Positions 35,403-44,891 of a stretch of DNA of 64,000 nt are shown here, piece after piece (the stretch's first letter is position 1; each line of letters starts with the position of its first letter). The stretch spans positions 29,823 to 93,822 of the forward strand of contig NZ_PPFX01000011.1 of NCBI RefSeq assembly GCF_002898515.1, written 5' to 3'. The notes beneath the pieces were generated by a model. That model saw only the letters and a list, made by a program, of their open reading frames with translations. It searched no databases and was not told the DNA's origin. A program made the translations under genes and the position numbers. The stretch is from Geothermobacter hydrogeniphilus (GTDB lineage Bacteria; Desulfobacterota; Desulfuromonadia; Desulfuromonadales; Geothermobacteraceae).

Positions 35403-36650
35403 TTACGTCTCCTCCGTGCCCAGCAGGGCCAGCAGTTCGTCTTCATCCACCTCGCTCTTCTGCAGCATGTCGCGCAGCGTCAGTGACAGTTTCACCAGCT
35501 CATCCTCGCGTCCCCGGTAGTCACTGCCGGAGCCGATCAGTTCGCGGAGCACATCCTGTTCGATCTCGGCGAGGCTCTTTTTCTCAGCCGCCGCGTCTCC
35601 AGCACTGCTGACCAGTGACAGGTGGTTCTTGATCTCCACGTGCAGGGGGGAGGCGATCTCTTCCAGGGCGAGGCGCAGCCGTTCCCGCCCGAGTTCGAAG
35701 GGATGGAAGCTCACTTTGCCGACCAGTTTCAGTTCCAGCAACGGCCGGCGTTCATCGGCAGGGAGGAGCTCTTCGACCCGGGTGAGGCATCTTTCAAGTG
35801 CCTGTTCGGCGTTTTGTGAACCTGCCAGGTCGATGGTCGCGACCAGCATCGGGCGGGGGTCGGTGGTCCGGAACTCGGCAGAGAAAGTTCCGTTCTCAAA
35901 CGACACCAGGTAACAGCCTTTGTCGTACGTCTCTTCACCGAAATTGACCCGCTCCGGAGAGCCGGGATTGAAGGCGTAGGGCTGTCCATCCGGAGTCTCG
36001 ACAATATAGGGCTTATGGCCATGGCCGAGGGCGACGTAGCCGAAGGTCCCGGCGAGGGGGTGGGCCTCCTCCGGCTTCATGTTGCCGATGTCCACCGGTG
36101 AGTAGCTCCAGATGCCGACATGAAAAAGGAGCAGATTGTTCTCGGTGGTCACCGCGTCGCAGATCCGCTCGACGTGGTTGCCGGCCTGGGCGCCGATGTA
36201 GCCGAGGCCGTAGATGTTGACATCGCCGATCTTGATCCGTCCCCCCAGCCCGGTCTCCTCATCGAAGGGATCGAAGCGGTAGCCGCCATCATCACTCCGG
36301 GTCGGGCGCAGCAGGCGGATGTAGCCCATCTGCGACAGGGCCTCCATCCAGGAGACGCTGTCGCGGCGGTGAATCCAGTCATGGTTCCCCTCGATGGCGA
36401 TGCAGGGGATGCCGGCATCCTTGAGCGGCTGGAGGGATGTGATGGTGCGGGCGAAGGTGCGCGGCAGGATCTGGCCGACGTGGAACAGGTCGCCGCTGAT
36501 CAGCAGGCCGGCAACCCGCTCGTTGACAGCGGTCGAGACGATCTGGTCGAGGGTGGCGAAAAAATCCCGGTAGCGTTGCGCGCTGCCGGGACTGTTGCGG
36601 TAGCTTTTGCCGAGATGGATATCGGCGGTGTGGAGAAAGCGAAGCGTCAT
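35403..36650 (-). CDS. SbcD/Mre11-like metallophosphoesterase
   Basis: 415 residues. Calcineurin-like nuclease motifs in order: HTADIHLGKSY, LISGDLFHVG, IEGNHDW, then HVGIWSYS and ALGHGHKPY, the Mre11 metal centre. A capping and C-terminal region follows, with an acidic tail. It is followed 5 bp later by the SbcC/Rad50-like gene, so the two form the nuclease-ATPase complex for double-strand ends and hairpins. The abundance of long palindromic repeats in this genome gives it plausible natural substrates (inference). Confidence 0.92.
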   Translation of the reverse strand: MTLRFLHTADIHLGKSYRNSPGSAQRYRDFFATLDQIVSTAVNERVAGLLISGDLFHVGQILPRTFARTITSLQPLKDAGIPCIAIEGNHDWIHRRDSVSWMEALSQMGYIRLLRPTRSDDGGYRFDPFDEETGLGGRIKIGDVNIYGLGYIGAQAGNHVERICDAVTTENNLLLFHVGIWSYSPVDIGNMKPEEAHPLAGTFGYVALGHGHKPYIVETPDGQPYAFNPGSPERVNFGEETYDKGCYLVSFENGTFSAEFRTTDPRPMLVATIDLAGSQNAEQALERCLTRVEELLPADERRPLLELKLVGKVSFHPFELGRERLRLALEEIASPLHVEIKNHLSLVSSAGDAAAEKKSLAEIEQDVLRELIGSGSDYRGREDELVKLSLTLRDMLQKSEVDEDELLALLGTEET

Positions 36651-36707
36651 GGCCCCACTCTAGCAGGCCCATCCGGCGACATCAAGACCGTGATCGGCCG
36701 GAATCAT

Positions 36708-37142
36708 TCACTCTCTTTGTCGCGGCATGGTCTGCATGACCGCCAGCACCCGTCGGGCGTAATCGGCCTGCTTGTCGCGGCTGACGGCATTGTAGCAGCC
36801 GATTCCCCGCCAGGTGTAGCCGAGGCGCTGCAGGCAGTCGGAGAGAATCCTTGCCCCGGCCTTGACGTTGGTGCAGGGGTCGTCGAGGGCGTTCCAGACG
36901 GCGGGCGAAAAGCTCTGCCGCCAGCGGGAATTGACCTGCATCATGCCGATGTCGGTGCTGCCGTCGGGGTTGTGGTAGATCGCCCGGGGATCGAAGTTGG
37001 ATTCGACTTTGGCGATGGCCCAGAGCAGGGCCGCAGGAACCTGGTAGCGGTCGGCAGCCTGTTCAAAACAGAAGGCGTCGGCAGCGGCGGGGTGAAGACA
37101 GATGGCTGCCAGCAGCAGGATGATCAGCGGGGTTCGGTTCAT
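36708..37142 (-). CDS. small lytic transglycosylase (SLT domain, IagB-like)
   Basis: 144 residues with a signal peptide (LIILLLAAICLHPAAADA) and a minimal goose-type lysozyme domain: catalytic glutamate E47 in AIAKVESNFDPRAIYHNPDGSTDIGMMQVNS, then GYTWRGIGCYNAVS. Cleaves peptidoglycan locally, as in IagB/VirB1-type proteins that open the wall for secretion or pilus machines. No such machine is encoded nearby. A type C repeat begins 40 bp upstream of its start. Confidence 0.9.
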   Translation of the reverse strand: MNRTPLIILLLAAICLHPAAADAFCFEQAADRYQVPAALLWAIAKVESNFDPRAIYHNPDGSTDIGMMQVNSRWRQSFSPAVWNALDDPCTNVKAGARILSDCLQRLGYTWRGIGCYNAVSRDKQADYARRVLAVMQTMPRQRE

Positions 37143-37182
37143 CTCTGTCGTTTGTCCGGGTTGCTGTCGGAAATTGCTTCAT

Positions 37183-37344
37183 CCTGAATCAGTGAGTTTC
37201 TGTTGGATGGAGAGTGCAAGTGCTTGGTCTGAATGAGGTTTCCAAAAATCTGAGGCGCACCCATAGGTTCGCTGGTGATTTTTGGGAAGCTCAGGCAGGC
37301 CAATGACTTGTGCTGTCCGCCGACAAGGGGCTCACTGATTCAGG
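37183..37344 (-). repeat. type C element, copy 1 (162 bp, terminal inverted repeats)
   Basis: Arms CCTGAATCAGTGAG (37183-37196) and CTCACTGATTCAGG (37331-37344) are perfectly complementary. Inside, CAAAAATC and GATTTTTG form a second stem around GCGCACCCATAGG. About 90 percent alike with copies at 48420-48583 and 60826-60989. It sits 40 nt upstream of the transglycosylase start. Confidence 0.92.
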
Positions 37345-37361
37345 TTCATTTTACCCGAGCG

Positions 37362-37446
37362 ACAGGGAAGAGACAAGCCGGTCGGCAACGGCTCCGCAAG
37401 CGACGCGAGTCAGGGCAACGAAGCAGACGGGCGGTTTTCATCGGCC
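37362..37446 (+). repeat. REP-like repeat, type A variant
   Basis: Contains GGGCAACGAAGCAGACGGGCGGTTTTCATCGGCC, shortened here to its key end TTTTCATCGGCC, the same end as at 3996-4102. The intergenic stretch 37143-37485 is filled by this, the type C element and a terminator. Confidence 0.6.
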
Positions 37447-37455
37447 CCGGAACAA

Positions 37456-37484
37456 GAAAAGGGGCTGCATGGCAGCCCCTTTTC
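37456..37484 (-). terminator. Rho-independent terminator
   Basis: 13-bp perfect stem GAAAAGGGGCTGC (37456-37468) with GCAGCCCCTTTTC (37472-37484), loop ATG. It lies two bases after the stop of the minus-strand zinc-ribbon gene, with a T-rich stem base on that strand. Confidence 0.9.
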
Positions 37485-37485
37485 T

Positions 37486-38517
37486 TCAGGGAAGCACAAA
37501 TGCCGATCGGCAGGATGGACAGCGGGCTTTCTTGCCGCTGAGGGTTTCCTTGTAGGCCAGCTTGTGGTCACATTGGCCGCAACGGGCCAGCTTGACGGTC
37601 GGCCGCTGCGGGTCCGGTTCGAGAGCGATGATGGCAGGTTTTTCCTCCGCGGGTTCCGTTTCTGCCACTGCAGCTTCCTCCGCCGGGGCGGCCACGGGTT
37701 CTTCGGCGGGCGCCCCGGGGGTCGGTTCCTCCTCGGCGGACGGCTGCTCTCCGAAACCGGTAAAAGGATCGTCGGCCGTTTCGGTTGCGGAATCCTCCTC
37801 CGCCGATTCTTCATGATTGAAGGCGCTGTCGAACTGCTGATCGAGGTTGGCCGCTTCGGCGTCTTCATCCTCGGTGAATTCGAGGGCGCTGTCGTCGCCG
37901 CCAAAAGCTGTTTCCAGGGACTCCCGGCTGTCGGAATCCTCGGCAAAGGGGTCCGCGTCGCCGCCGGTTTGTTCTTCTTCGAAGGCGAAGGCGTCTGCAG
38001 CAGGCGCCTGGCTCTCTTCGGTCGTTTCTTCTCCGAAGGCTTCTTCAGGGCTGACGGCAAATTCAAAGCCTGTTTCCCGGGGGCTGTCATCCGCCGCTGT
38101 TTCCGTGACCGCCGCCGGTTCCATTTCCGTGGTTTGCCCGGTGGCGGGGGGCTCCTGCTCCTGTTCGGTCGCTTCATCCAGGTCGAAGGCTGCGGCCAGC
38201 GGGTCATTGTCGTCTTGTTCGGCGGGCGGGGGATCCGTTTTTTCTTCCTCCGGTTCCCAGGCGGCGGGTGCAAAGGCGGTTGTTACCGAAGCGGACTCGG
38301 TGGCTTCTTCAACCGGAACCCCGGCTTGTTGCAGGGTCAGGAGCTGGTCAAATTTTTCGTTGAGTTGTTTGAGTTCCTGACTGGTGGCGTAACTCCATTT
38401 CCAGATGCGCCAGACAAAAAACGGAACCAGAATCGACAGCACCAACATCAGCAGGTAATAAACCATGATCATCAGGCCGCCGGTCGCTCCGAGCATCTGC
38501 ATTGCTCCACTATCCAT
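37486..38517 (-). CDS. membrane-anchored acidic protein with C-terminal zinc ribbon
   Basis: 343 residues. One membrane helix at about 14-38 (MIMVYYLLMLVLSILVPFFVW), a short coiled coil, then about 230 residues rich in Glu, Asp, Ala and Pro that look disordered (repeats such as DPFAEDSD, DPLAAAFDLDE, DPFTGFG), and a C-terminal ribbon CGQCDHKLAYKETLSGKKARC with a final CPSC. The last 45 residues match the end of the next minus-strand gene. Family not recognised. Possibly a scaffold that displays a zinc-ribbon head in the cytoplasm. Start ATG 38517 behind AGGAGG. Confidence 0.85.
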   Translation of the reverse strand: MDSGAMQMLGATGGLMIMVYYLLMLVLSILVPFFVWRIWKWSYATSQELKQLNEKFDQLLTLQQAGVPVEEATESASVTTAFAPAAWEPEEEKTDPPPAEQDDNDPLAAAFDLDEATEQEQEPPATGQTTEMEPAAVTETAADDSPRETGFEFAVSPEEAFGEETTEESQAPAADAFAFEEEQTGGDADPFAEDSDSRESLETAFGGDDSALEFTEDEDAEAANLDQQFDSAFNHEESAEEDSATETADDPFTGFGEQPSAEEEPTPGAPAEEPVAAPAEEAAVAETEPAEEKPAIIALEPDPQRPTVKLARCGQCDHKLAYKETLSGKKARCPSCRSAFVLP

Positions 38518-38760
38518 TACATTCCCTCCTGGCTGGGTGGTTTATCAGTCTTTTAATACCTGCACCGGGGAAAAGTGTCAATATTTTAACGAGTTTTATC
38601 TTGTTTCATGGCGGAATGAATTTGCCCGGCGATGACAGATGGCGCGTCAACTCTCTGATGTTCCGATGCCGGGGGCGGAAACCGGGGATCGCCGATGGGA
38701 ATGTGCCACCCGTCGGATTCAACCGTCATGCAGGCAGGTGCTGTTGTGCTTCTCGGCTGT

Positions 38761-39366
38761 TCAGGGCAATTCGAAGGGTTGGCGGCAGGCGGTGCAGTTG
38801 ACCTTGCGACCGGTCAGACGGTCGGGGTAGGTCATGCGGGTTCTGCACTGGCCGCAGAGAATGGTTCGAATGCCCGGCCGACGCGGGTCGGACGGCAGAC
38901 GAATAACCGCAGGTGCTGTTGTTTGCCGGCCCCGGGTTCGTGGCAGCACCACCGGATTCCGGCAGTGATCGCAAATCGTTTCAGCACCTTCGTGCTGCGA
39001 TTGAAAGTAGAGGCGGCCTCGGCAGATGTGGCAGTCGGCAGCGCGGAGCGGCGGCATGGGGGTGAGATGCTGCTGACAGTTTGGACAGAATTCCAGGGTG
39101 CGGCCGATCGATGTCCGGCAATGGGGACATGTCCGGCGATTGCTTTCGGTCAGACAAGGGACGTTGTTCTGTTCTTCCGGCCCGGCTTCGGTCGTTGGCG
39201 GGGAGGCCACCGGCCTGCGGCAGTTGCTGCAGTGCCAGATGTTGTTTCCGGCGTCGCCGCTGCGGAAGGCGAACAGGCTGCGCAGCCCCCGTCGGCCGGG
39301 ATGCCTGTGGATGATGACGGTTTTGCAGCAGTGGGGACAATACGCGGGTATTGTTTCTGTTTCCAT
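38761..39366 (-). CDS. multi-zinc-ribbon protein
   Basis: 201 residues with four CXXC-CXXC ribbons: CPHC/CSNC, CPHC/CPNC, CHIC/CDHC and CGQC/CTAC. The last, with DPRRP before it and the ending FELP, has the same pattern as the end of the protein at 37486-38517 (CGQC-x5-Y-x3-L-[ST]-G-[KR]K-x2-C-x2-CR-x2-F-x-LP). No membrane helix. Start METETIPAYCPHC at 39366 is preferred. Function unknown; the shared module suggests a common origin or partner. Confidence 0.82.
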   Translation of the reverse strand: METETIPAYCPHCCKTVIIHRHPGRRGLRSLFAFRSGDAGNNIWHCSNCRRPVASPPTTEAGPEEQNNVPCLTESNRRTCPHCRTSIGRTLEFCPNCQQHLTPMPPLRAADCHICRGRLYFQSQHEGAETICDHCRNPVVLPRTRGRQTTAPAVIRLPSDPRRPGIRTILCGQCRTRMTYPDRLTGRKVNCTACRQPFELP

Positions 39367-39427
39367 CCTTGATACGACTCCAGTGCCGGATCCTGTCATC
39401 CTCTCGATCCGAAAAATGACAATTTTC

Positions 39428-39451
39428 GCCTGCCGGCGTGGCCCGGCAGGC
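39428..39451. other. hairpin in the divergent zinc-ribbon/clpS intergenic region
   Basis: GCCTGCCGG (39428-39436) pairs with CCGGCAGGC (39443-39451), 9 bp, in the leader of the minus-strand zinc-ribbon gene. The rest of 39367-39708 is AT-rich near 39461-39485 and carries the clpS promoter. Confidence 0.5.
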
Positions 39452-39622
39452 TGCTATTGGCATAAAAAACAAAATAAAATAAATAACTTGCCTTGTGCTG
39501 TCAGGGCATTGCCCCGTCGTCGGTGCAGGCAAACAGGGCTGTTTTCAGCAAAAATCCTGCCAGTGATGCGAGCGGGAGGCTCTTGACGGCTTCGGGGAGT
39601 TACAGAGATTCTCTTTCCGGCC

Positions 39623-39651
39623 TTGCGAAAAGCGCTTCAGTCAGCTTAAAT
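39623..39651 (+). promoter_or_regulatory. promoter of clpS-clpA-aat
   Basis: TTGCGA (39623-39628), 17 bp, TTAAAT (39646-39651), 58 bp from the clpS start. Confidence 0.55.
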
Positions 39652-39708
39652 TTAATTATCAGATGCGGGAGCGGGTTTTTGTATCCGTTCCAGGAAAGGA
39701 GTTCAGTC

Positions 39709-40023
39709 GTGGGCAGGGAGGTTCCCGGAAGCGGTATCAGGGTTGAGGAAGAGAGTCGGACGCGGACGGTCGCGCCGCCACTTTATCGCGTACTGATGCA
39801 CAATGACGATTACACCACCATGGAATTTGTCGTGGAGGTGCTGCAGGCCGTTTTTCGCAAATCGGCTACGGAAGCCAACCAGATCATGCTCCATATCCAT
39901 CACAAGGGCGTCGGGGAGTGCGGCGTTTTTCCCTACGAAATCGCCGAAACGAAGGTTGCCCGGGTCCACAGCCTGGCGCGGAAAACCGGGTACCCGCTGC
40001 GTTGCAGCCTGGAAGAAGCCTGA
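39709..40023 (+). CDS. clpS: ATP-dependent Clp protease adaptor ClpS
   Basis: 104 residues with a GTG start at 39709 behind AAAGGAG. The core PLYRVLMHNDDYTTMEFVVEVLQAVF carries the N-degron pocket (HNDDYTTMEFV), followed by HIHHKGVGECGVFPYEIAETKV, which contacts the ClpA N-domain. It delivers proteins with destabilising N-terminal residues to ClpAP. Next to clpA and aat, it forms a complete N-degron set. The longer open frame upstream has no support. Confidence 0.95.
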   Translation: MGREVPGSGIRVEEESRTRTVAPPLYRVLMHNDDYTTMEFVVEVLQAVFRKSATEANQIMLHIHHKGVGECGVFPYEIAETKVARVHSLARKTGYPLRCSLEEA

Positions 40024-40043
40024 CGAAGAGAGTCGAGATACCT

Positions 40044-42278
40044 ATGTTCAGTGCCGAAGTACAAATTGCTTTTTCGCTCGCGGTTCGTGAAGCTCAGCGC
40101 CGGCATCATGAGTTTTTAACCTCGGAACATCTGCTTTATGCCGTACTGTTTGAAGAGCAGGGGCAGGAGATTATTCGCAACTGCGGAGGGGATCTGAGCG
40201 AGCTGCGCCGTCAGCTGGAAACATTTTTCAATGAAAAGCTGGAGAGCCTGCCGGGAGACGAGGAGTTTGTTCCCGAACAGACCGTCGGTCTGCAGCGCAT
40301 CCTCCAGCGGACCGTCATGCACATGCAGTCGGCGGGCAAAAAAGAGGTGACCGTCGGCGACCTGCTGGCGGCCATTCTCGAAGAAAAGAAGTCGCACGCC
40401 GCTCATTTTCTGCTCTCCCAGGGCGTCGGTCGGCTTGATGTCCTTCATTATATCTCCCATGGAGTACCGAAGGTGGTCGGGGAGGAGAGCCTGCCGGAGG
40501 AGGACCGGACCCGTGAAGCGAAACCGGCTCGGGAGAAGCCCGGCAAGAATCCTCTCACGCTCTTTACCGTCAATCTGCTGCAATGGGCCCGCGACGGACG
40601 GATCGATCCGCTGATCGGCCGCGAGGCCGAACTGTCGCGCACCGTTCAGGTTCTCTGCCGTCGGCGCAAGAACAACCCGATTTTCGTCGGTGAGCCGGGG
40701 GTCGGCAAAACCGCCCTGGCCGAAGGGCTGGCATTGCGTATTGCCGAGGGCAAGGTTCCCGACCTGTTGCGTGATTGTGAAATTTACAGTCTCGATATGG
40801 GAGCGCTGCTGGCCGGGACCAAGTTCCGGGGGGACTTCGAGGAACGGCTCAAGGCGGTGATCAAGGAGTTGCAGAAGCGACCGCGGGTGATGTTGTTCAT
40901 CGATGAGATCCACACCGTGGTTGGTGCCGGAGCGACCAGCGGAGGATCGCTCGACGCGTCCAATATTCTCAAACCGGTCCTTGCCAGCGGCGATATCCGC
41001 TGCATCGGTTCAACCACCTACGAGGAATACAAGAACCTGTTCGACAAGGATCGCGCTCTTTCGCGGCGGTTTCAGAAAATCGACGTTCCCGAGCCGAGCG
41101 TCGAAGAGACGGTGGCGATTCTGCAGGGGCTGCGCGTTCATTACGAGGAGCACCACGGGGTTCGCTACAGCGACGCGGCGTTGCAGGCCGCGGCGGAACT
41201 TTCGGCCCGGCATATCAATTTTCGTCACCTGCCGGACAAGGCCATTGACGTTATTGACGAGGCCGGAGCCTACGCGCGTCTGCAGCCGCGCCGCAAGCGG
41301 ACGCTACAGGTTGCCGATATCGAAAAAGTGGTGGCCGGTATCGCCCGGATCCCGACCCGCAGTGTTTCGCGCAACGAGAGCCAGCGGTTGCAGAACCTGG
41401 AGCGGGATCTGAAGAAGGCCGTTTTCGGCCAGGACAAGGCCCTCAACCTGCTTTGTCGGGCGATCTGGCGCGGGCGCGCCGGACTCGGCCATCCCGACAA
41501 GCCGGTCGGCTCCTTCCTCTTTACCGGTCCGACCGGGGTCGGCAAGACCGAGGCGGCCAAGCAGCTGGCGGGCAGTATGGCGGTCGAGTTTCTGCGTTTC
41601 GACATGAGTGAGTACATGGAGAAACATTCGGTTGCCCGACTGATCGGCGCGCCACCCGGCTATGTCGGTTTCGACCAGGGGGGGCTGTTGACCGAAGCGG
41701 TGATCAAGCATCCCCATGCGGTGTTGCTGCTCGATGAAATCGAGAAGGCCCACCCCGACCTGTTCAACATTCTGCTGCAGGTGATGGATCACGGTACCCT
41801 GACCGACAACAATGGCAAGCAGGCCGACTTCCGCAATGTTGTGCTGATCATGACCAGTAATGTCGGCGCCCGGGAGATGAGTGCCAATCCGATCGGTTTC
41901 GGTGACGCGCGCGGTGGGCCCCCGAGGGGAGAGATCGAGCGGACCTTCTCCCCCGAATTCCGCAACCGGCTGGATGCCGTCGTCGATTTTGCCCCGCTTG
42001 ACAGCGAGGTGATGGGGCTGGTGGTCGATAAGATGCTGCGTGAACTGCAGCGTCCGCTGGCTGACAAGGGAGTCAAGCTGCGGTTGACACCAGCAGCCCG
42101 CCGTTACCTGGCGGAGAAAGGGTATGATCCGCAGTTCGGCGCCCGTCCGCTGGCGCGCCTGCTGCAGTCCGAAATCGGCGACCAGGTTGCCAATGAAATC
42201 CTCTTCGGCTGTCTGCGTCAGGGTGGTCAAGTGAGCATCGGTTGCCGCAATCGAAAACTGCTGTTCAACTTCAGGTGA
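40044..42278 (+). CDS. clpA: ATP-dependent Clp protease ATP-binding subunit ClpA
   Basis: 744 residues, HSP100 unfoldase that feeds ClpP. Order: Clp-N double repeat (1-about 145, [27 protein letters not shown]), first AAA module with Walker [10 protein letters not shown] and Walker [11 protein letters not shown], second AAA with GPTGVGKTE and [12 protein letters not shown], and the D2-small domain ([14 protein letters not shown]). No ClpB-type middle coiled coil is seen. Start ATG 40044, 20 bp after clpS. clpP is not in the window. Confidence 0.96.
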   Translation: MFSAEVQIAFSLAVREAQRRHHEFLTSEHLLYAVLFEEQGQEIIRNCGGDLSELRRQLETFFNEKLESLPGDEEFVPEQTVGLQRILQRTVMHMQSAGKKEVTVGDLLAAILEEKKSHAAHFLLSQGVGRLDVLHYISHGVPKVVGEESLPEEDRTREAKPAREKPGKNPLTLFTVNLLQWARDGRIDPLIGREAELSRTVQVLCRRRKNNPIFVGEPGVGKTALAEGLALRIAEGKVPDLLRDCEIYSLDMGALLAGTKFRGDFEERLKAVIKELQKRPRVMLFIDEIHTVVGAGATSGGSLDASNILKPVLASGDIRCIGSTTYEEYKNLFDKDRALSRRFQKIDVPEPSVEETVAILQGLRVHYEEHHGVRYSDAALQAAAELSARHINFRHLPDKAIDVIDEAGAYARLQPRRKRTLQVADIEKVVAGIARIPTRSVSRNESQRLQNLERDLKKAVFGQDKALNLLCRAIWRGRAGLGHPDKPVGSFLFTGPTGVGKTEAAKQLAGSMAVEFLRFDMSEYMEKHSVARLIGAPPGYVGFDQGGLLTEAVIKHPHAVLLLDEIEKAHPDLFNILLQVMDHGTLTDNNGKQADFRNVVLIMTSNVGAREMSANPIGFGDARGGPPRGEIERTFSPEFRNRLDAVVDFAPLDSEVMGLVVDKMLRELQRPLADKGVKLRLTPAARRYLAEKGYDPQFGARPLARLLQSEIGDQVANEILFGCLRQGGQVSIGCRNRKLLFNFR

Positions 42279-42283
42279 CCCCG

Positions 42284-42997
42284 ATGCCGGTCTACCGCCT
42301 GGTTGAAGAGCTGGTTTTCCCTCCCCCCTCGCTTGCCGAACCGAACGGCCTGCTGGCGGTCGGCGGTGATTTGTCGACGCCCAGACTGCTGCTGGCCTAC
42401 TCGATGGGGATATTCCCCTGGTTCAATGATGACGATCCGTTGCTCTGGTGGTCTCCCGATCCACGTTGCGTGCTTTTCCCGGACCAGTTGCATGTTTCGC
42501 GCAGCCTGGGTCGGACAATGCGCCGTGGCCGTTATCGGGTGACGTTCAACAAGGCCTTCGGCGAGGTCATTGCCGCCTGCGCCGGAGTGCGCCAGGAACA
42601 GGGGGAAGAGACCTGGATTACCCTGGAGATGCTGGAGTCTTACCAGCGTCTCCACCGACAGGGGTATGCCCATTCGGTTGAATGCTGGCAGGGGGACCAA
42701 CTGGTCGGCGGACTCTACGGGGTTTGCCTGGAGCGTTTTTTCTTCGGTGAATCGATGTTCCATCGCCATCCGGATGCTTCCAAGGTTGCCTTTGCCGCTC
42801 TGGTGCAGAGCCTCAGGGTGCAGAACTTTCTGGCCATCGACTGCCAATTGCCGACATCGCACCTGCACTCCCTCGGGGCCTGTGATATTTCCCGGCAGGA
42901 TTTCCTCGACCTGCTGGTTGAGGGTGGTCTGCAGCCGTCAACTCACCCCTCGCGCGGTCTCTTTCCCGTCGCGCCGATGCGTATCGCCGCCGCCTGA
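42284..42997 (+). CDS. aat: leucyl/phenylalanyl-tRNA-protein transferase
   Basis: 237 residues. Adds Leu or Phe to N-terminal Lys/Arg, making ClpS-recognised N-degrons. Diagnostic segments: [62 protein letters not shown] and FFGESMFHR. Start 5 bp after the clpA stop, so it is in the same transcript. Confidence 0.96.
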   Translation: MPVYRLVEELVFPPPSLAEPNGLLAVGGDLSTPRLLLAYSMGIFPWFNDDDPLLWWSPDPRCVLFPDQLHVSRSLGRTMRRGRYRVTFNKAFGEVIAACAGVRQEQGEETWITLEMLESYQRLHRQGYAHSVECWQGDQLVGGLYGVCLERFFFGESMFHRHPDASKVAFAALVQSLRVQNFLAIDCQLPTSHLHSLGACDISRQDFLDLLVEGGLQPSTHPSRGLFPVAPMRIAAA

Positions 42998-43153
42998 AGT
43001 CGCCTGTCTGTACTGCTTAAAAAATGTGCAAAATGCCAGACGGAGAGAGGTTGCGGCATTCCCGCTGAACGATTCACGTATTGCCCACAGGGTTTTCCAC
43101 GAAACTGTGGATGGACACAGATTGTAGTTGTAAAACAACGACTTGGAAGGTGG

Positions 43154-43897
43154 CTAATGGCCGGAAGTTTCGGCCGGAGAGGGGGCCTGCCCGGCTGCGT
43201 GACTCATGAAGTCAGCGATCCGTTTCTGGTCGCTTTTGAGAATGTCGATGAACTGCATGCCGACTTCGAGACCGGGCTGATTCGGCTCTTCTCCCGGATC
43301 GGAGTTCCAGACCACCTCGGCCAGGGCGCAGACCGGTGGTGTCTGCGGCTCAAGTTCCAGCAGAATCATGCAGAGGTCGGCGACTTGTACCGGCGGCCTG
43401 ATGGTGAAGCGCAGCCCCCCTTGGCTGAGATTGACCTGACAACGGGGGAAACCCCCGAGTTTTTTCAGATCGGTGCTGCCGGCGAGGATGCGGACATTTT
43501 TTTCCCATTGCCGGCGAAAGGTACGCAGGGTGCCATGCCCCCGGGTATAGCGCAGCCCGACTCTGACATCCCGGCGGGGGTGATTGCGGCGCTGGAAGAC
43601 TTCGAGGGTGGGATCGATGCTGATGCGCAGTTGCTCCGGGTCGAGGTAGCGTTCGAAGCGGCCGGTGATGCGAACGCCGAGTCCGAGGGCTTCGCCGCTC
43701 AGTTCCACCTCCATCCCCGGGGTGAAGGGAAATTCTTCCCCCGGACGGTTTTCGTAGGGAAGCCTCAGGTCGCAACTGTCACCGCGGGCATGAACAATGA
43801 ACGCGGTCAGGGTTTCCACCCGGTCCGTGTTCTGTTCGCCGGAGATCGGGCGCAGCAACAGTCTCTGGTCGGTTTTGAAATATTTCCGGTACGGCAT
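43154..43897 (-). CDS. PilZ-domain (YcgR-like) protein
   Basis: 247 residues. An N-terminal YcgR-like segment (about 15-110) is followed by a PilZ domain: arginine motif RRNHPRRDVRVGLRY and the downstream VNLSQGGLRF (N-x-S-x-x-G), both required for cyclic-di-GMP binding. It probably senses c-di-GMP to adjust motility, polysaccharide or secretion output. It is not near flagellar genes. Start ATG 43897; the longer frame antisense to the cytochrome gene is a shadow. Confidence 0.9.
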   Translation of the reverse strand: MPYRKYFKTDQRLLLRPISGEQNTDRVETLTAFIVHARGDSCDLRLPYENRPGEEFPFTPGMEVELSGEALGLGVRITGRFERYLDPEQLRISIDPTLEVFQRRNHPRRDVRVGLRYTRGHGTLRTFRRQWEKNVRILAGSTDLKKLGGFPRCQVNLSQGGLRFTIRPPVQVADLCMILLELEPQTPPVCALAEVVWNSDPGEEPNQPGLEVGMQFIDILKSDQKRIADFMSHAAGQAPSPAETSGH

Positions 43898-43960
43898 CAG
43901 CCGGAACCTCAGCGTGAAAAGGAAATTATCAGCATAACCCCGCTGATTCGGGGAATCCAT

Positions 43961-43984
43961 AAAAAAGGGGGCCGAGAGGCCCCC
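43961..43984 (-). terminator. Rho-independent terminator of the cytochrome gene
   Basis: On the minus strand GGGGGCC, short loop, GGCCCCC and then TTTTTT, 28 bp after the cytochrome stop codon. Confidence 0.9.
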
Positions 43985-44012
43985 TTCGAATCTTTGCTGT
44001 CCCGCTCGCCGA

Positions 44013-44783
44013 TTACATTTCGTGACAGTTGTCGCAGTTGTCGTCGACCGAAAAGGCGGTGTCGCCATCATGGCAGGCGCCGCAGGCTTCCCCTTCACTC
44101 ATCTGGTCCATGGTGAAGGCCGGGTTTTTCTTCCGGTTGGGAATGAAGATGCCGGGATGGCATTCGTCGCAGCCGTACATTTCTGTGTGGACGGAGTGGG
44201 GGAAAGTCGCCGGACCGGCATCGGTTTCAAATTTGACGTCGGCGGTCGGATGACAGTTGGCGCAATCCCCTTTGACCGAGAAGGCGGTGTCGCCGTCGTG
44301 GCAGGCGCCGCAGGCTTCGCCGTCGCGCATCTGCTTCATGGTGAAATGCGGATTCTTTTTCTGGTCGGGGATGAAGAGATCGGGATGACATTCACTGCAG
44401 CTGTACATTTCGGTGTGGACATCGTGAGGGAAACGCGCCGGCGCCGAATCATTTTCGAACTGGATGGGATGGGTCGGATGGCAGGCGCTGCAGTCTTCCT
44501 TGACACTGAAGGCCCGCTTGCCGTTGTGGCATTTGCCGCAGGCCTTGCCCTTCTCCATGTCGGCCATGGTGAAGTCCGGGTTTTTGCTGGTGACAATATT
44601 GAAAACGCTGTTGTGACAGGTCGGGCAGTTTTTTCCGAGTGCTTCGAGATGGTTGTAGTGGCTGAATTCAACCGTGCCGGTCGCGGCCACCGGAATTTCG
44701 ACCTTGTCCTTGATCCAGCGGGCGTAGAGGGTGCCGGGAAGAACGAGCAGGGCGGCAATCAGCAGGGGGATGAAGCGCTTCAT
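44013..44783 (-). CDS. nine-haem c-type cytochrome (cytochrome c7/c3-like, triplicated)
   Basis: 256 residues with a signal peptide (MKRFIPLLIAALLVLPGTLYA) and nine CXXCH sites: CPTCH, CGKCH, CSACH, CSECH, CGACH, CANCH, CDECH, CGACH and CDNCH. It is built from three units of about 75-80 residues with three haems each, starting near residues 40, 118 and 193; the second and third are nearly identical (HTEMY-C-ECHP, FIP, KNP-FTM, GEACGACHDGDTAFSV). Periplasmic electron carrier of metal- or sulfur-reducing respiration. Monocistronic, with a terminator behind it. Confidence 0.95.
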   Translation of the reverse strand: MKRFIPLLIAALLVLPGTLYARWIKDKVEIPVAATGTVEFSHYNHLEALGKNCPTCHNSVFNIVTSKNPDFTMADMEKGKACGKCHNGKRAFSVKEDCSACHPTHPIQFENDSAPARFPHDVHTEMYSCSECHPDLFIPDQKKNPHFTMKQMRDGEACGACHDGDTAFSVKGDCANCHPTADVKFETDAGPATFPHSVHTEMYGCDECHPGIFIPNRKKNPAFTMDQMSEGEACGACHDGDTAFSVDDNCDNCHEM

Positions 44784-44862
44784 GAAAGTCTCCTGGTTTC
44801 AATGTGTGGCGGCCGGGCCGGGCCCGTCATGAAAATTGTTGCAGTCCATCTTGAGAACCGTA

Positions 44863-44891
44863 TTAATTTCGCAAAATCCGTGCCTTGTCAA
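44863..44891 (-). promoter_or_regulatory. candidate promoter of the cytochrome gene
   Basis: Minus-strand TTGACA (44891-44886) is a perfect -35 box. The matching -10 is weak: AATTAA at 17 bp or ATTAAT at 18 bp, about 80 bp upstream of the start codon. Confidence 0.4.

Noticed and set aside
43085..43125. DnaA-box-like TTTTCCACG and TGTGGATGG, possible origin
   Set aside because: Only two imperfect boxes, no cluster, no AT-rich unwinding region, and no dnaA/dnaN/gidA neighbours.
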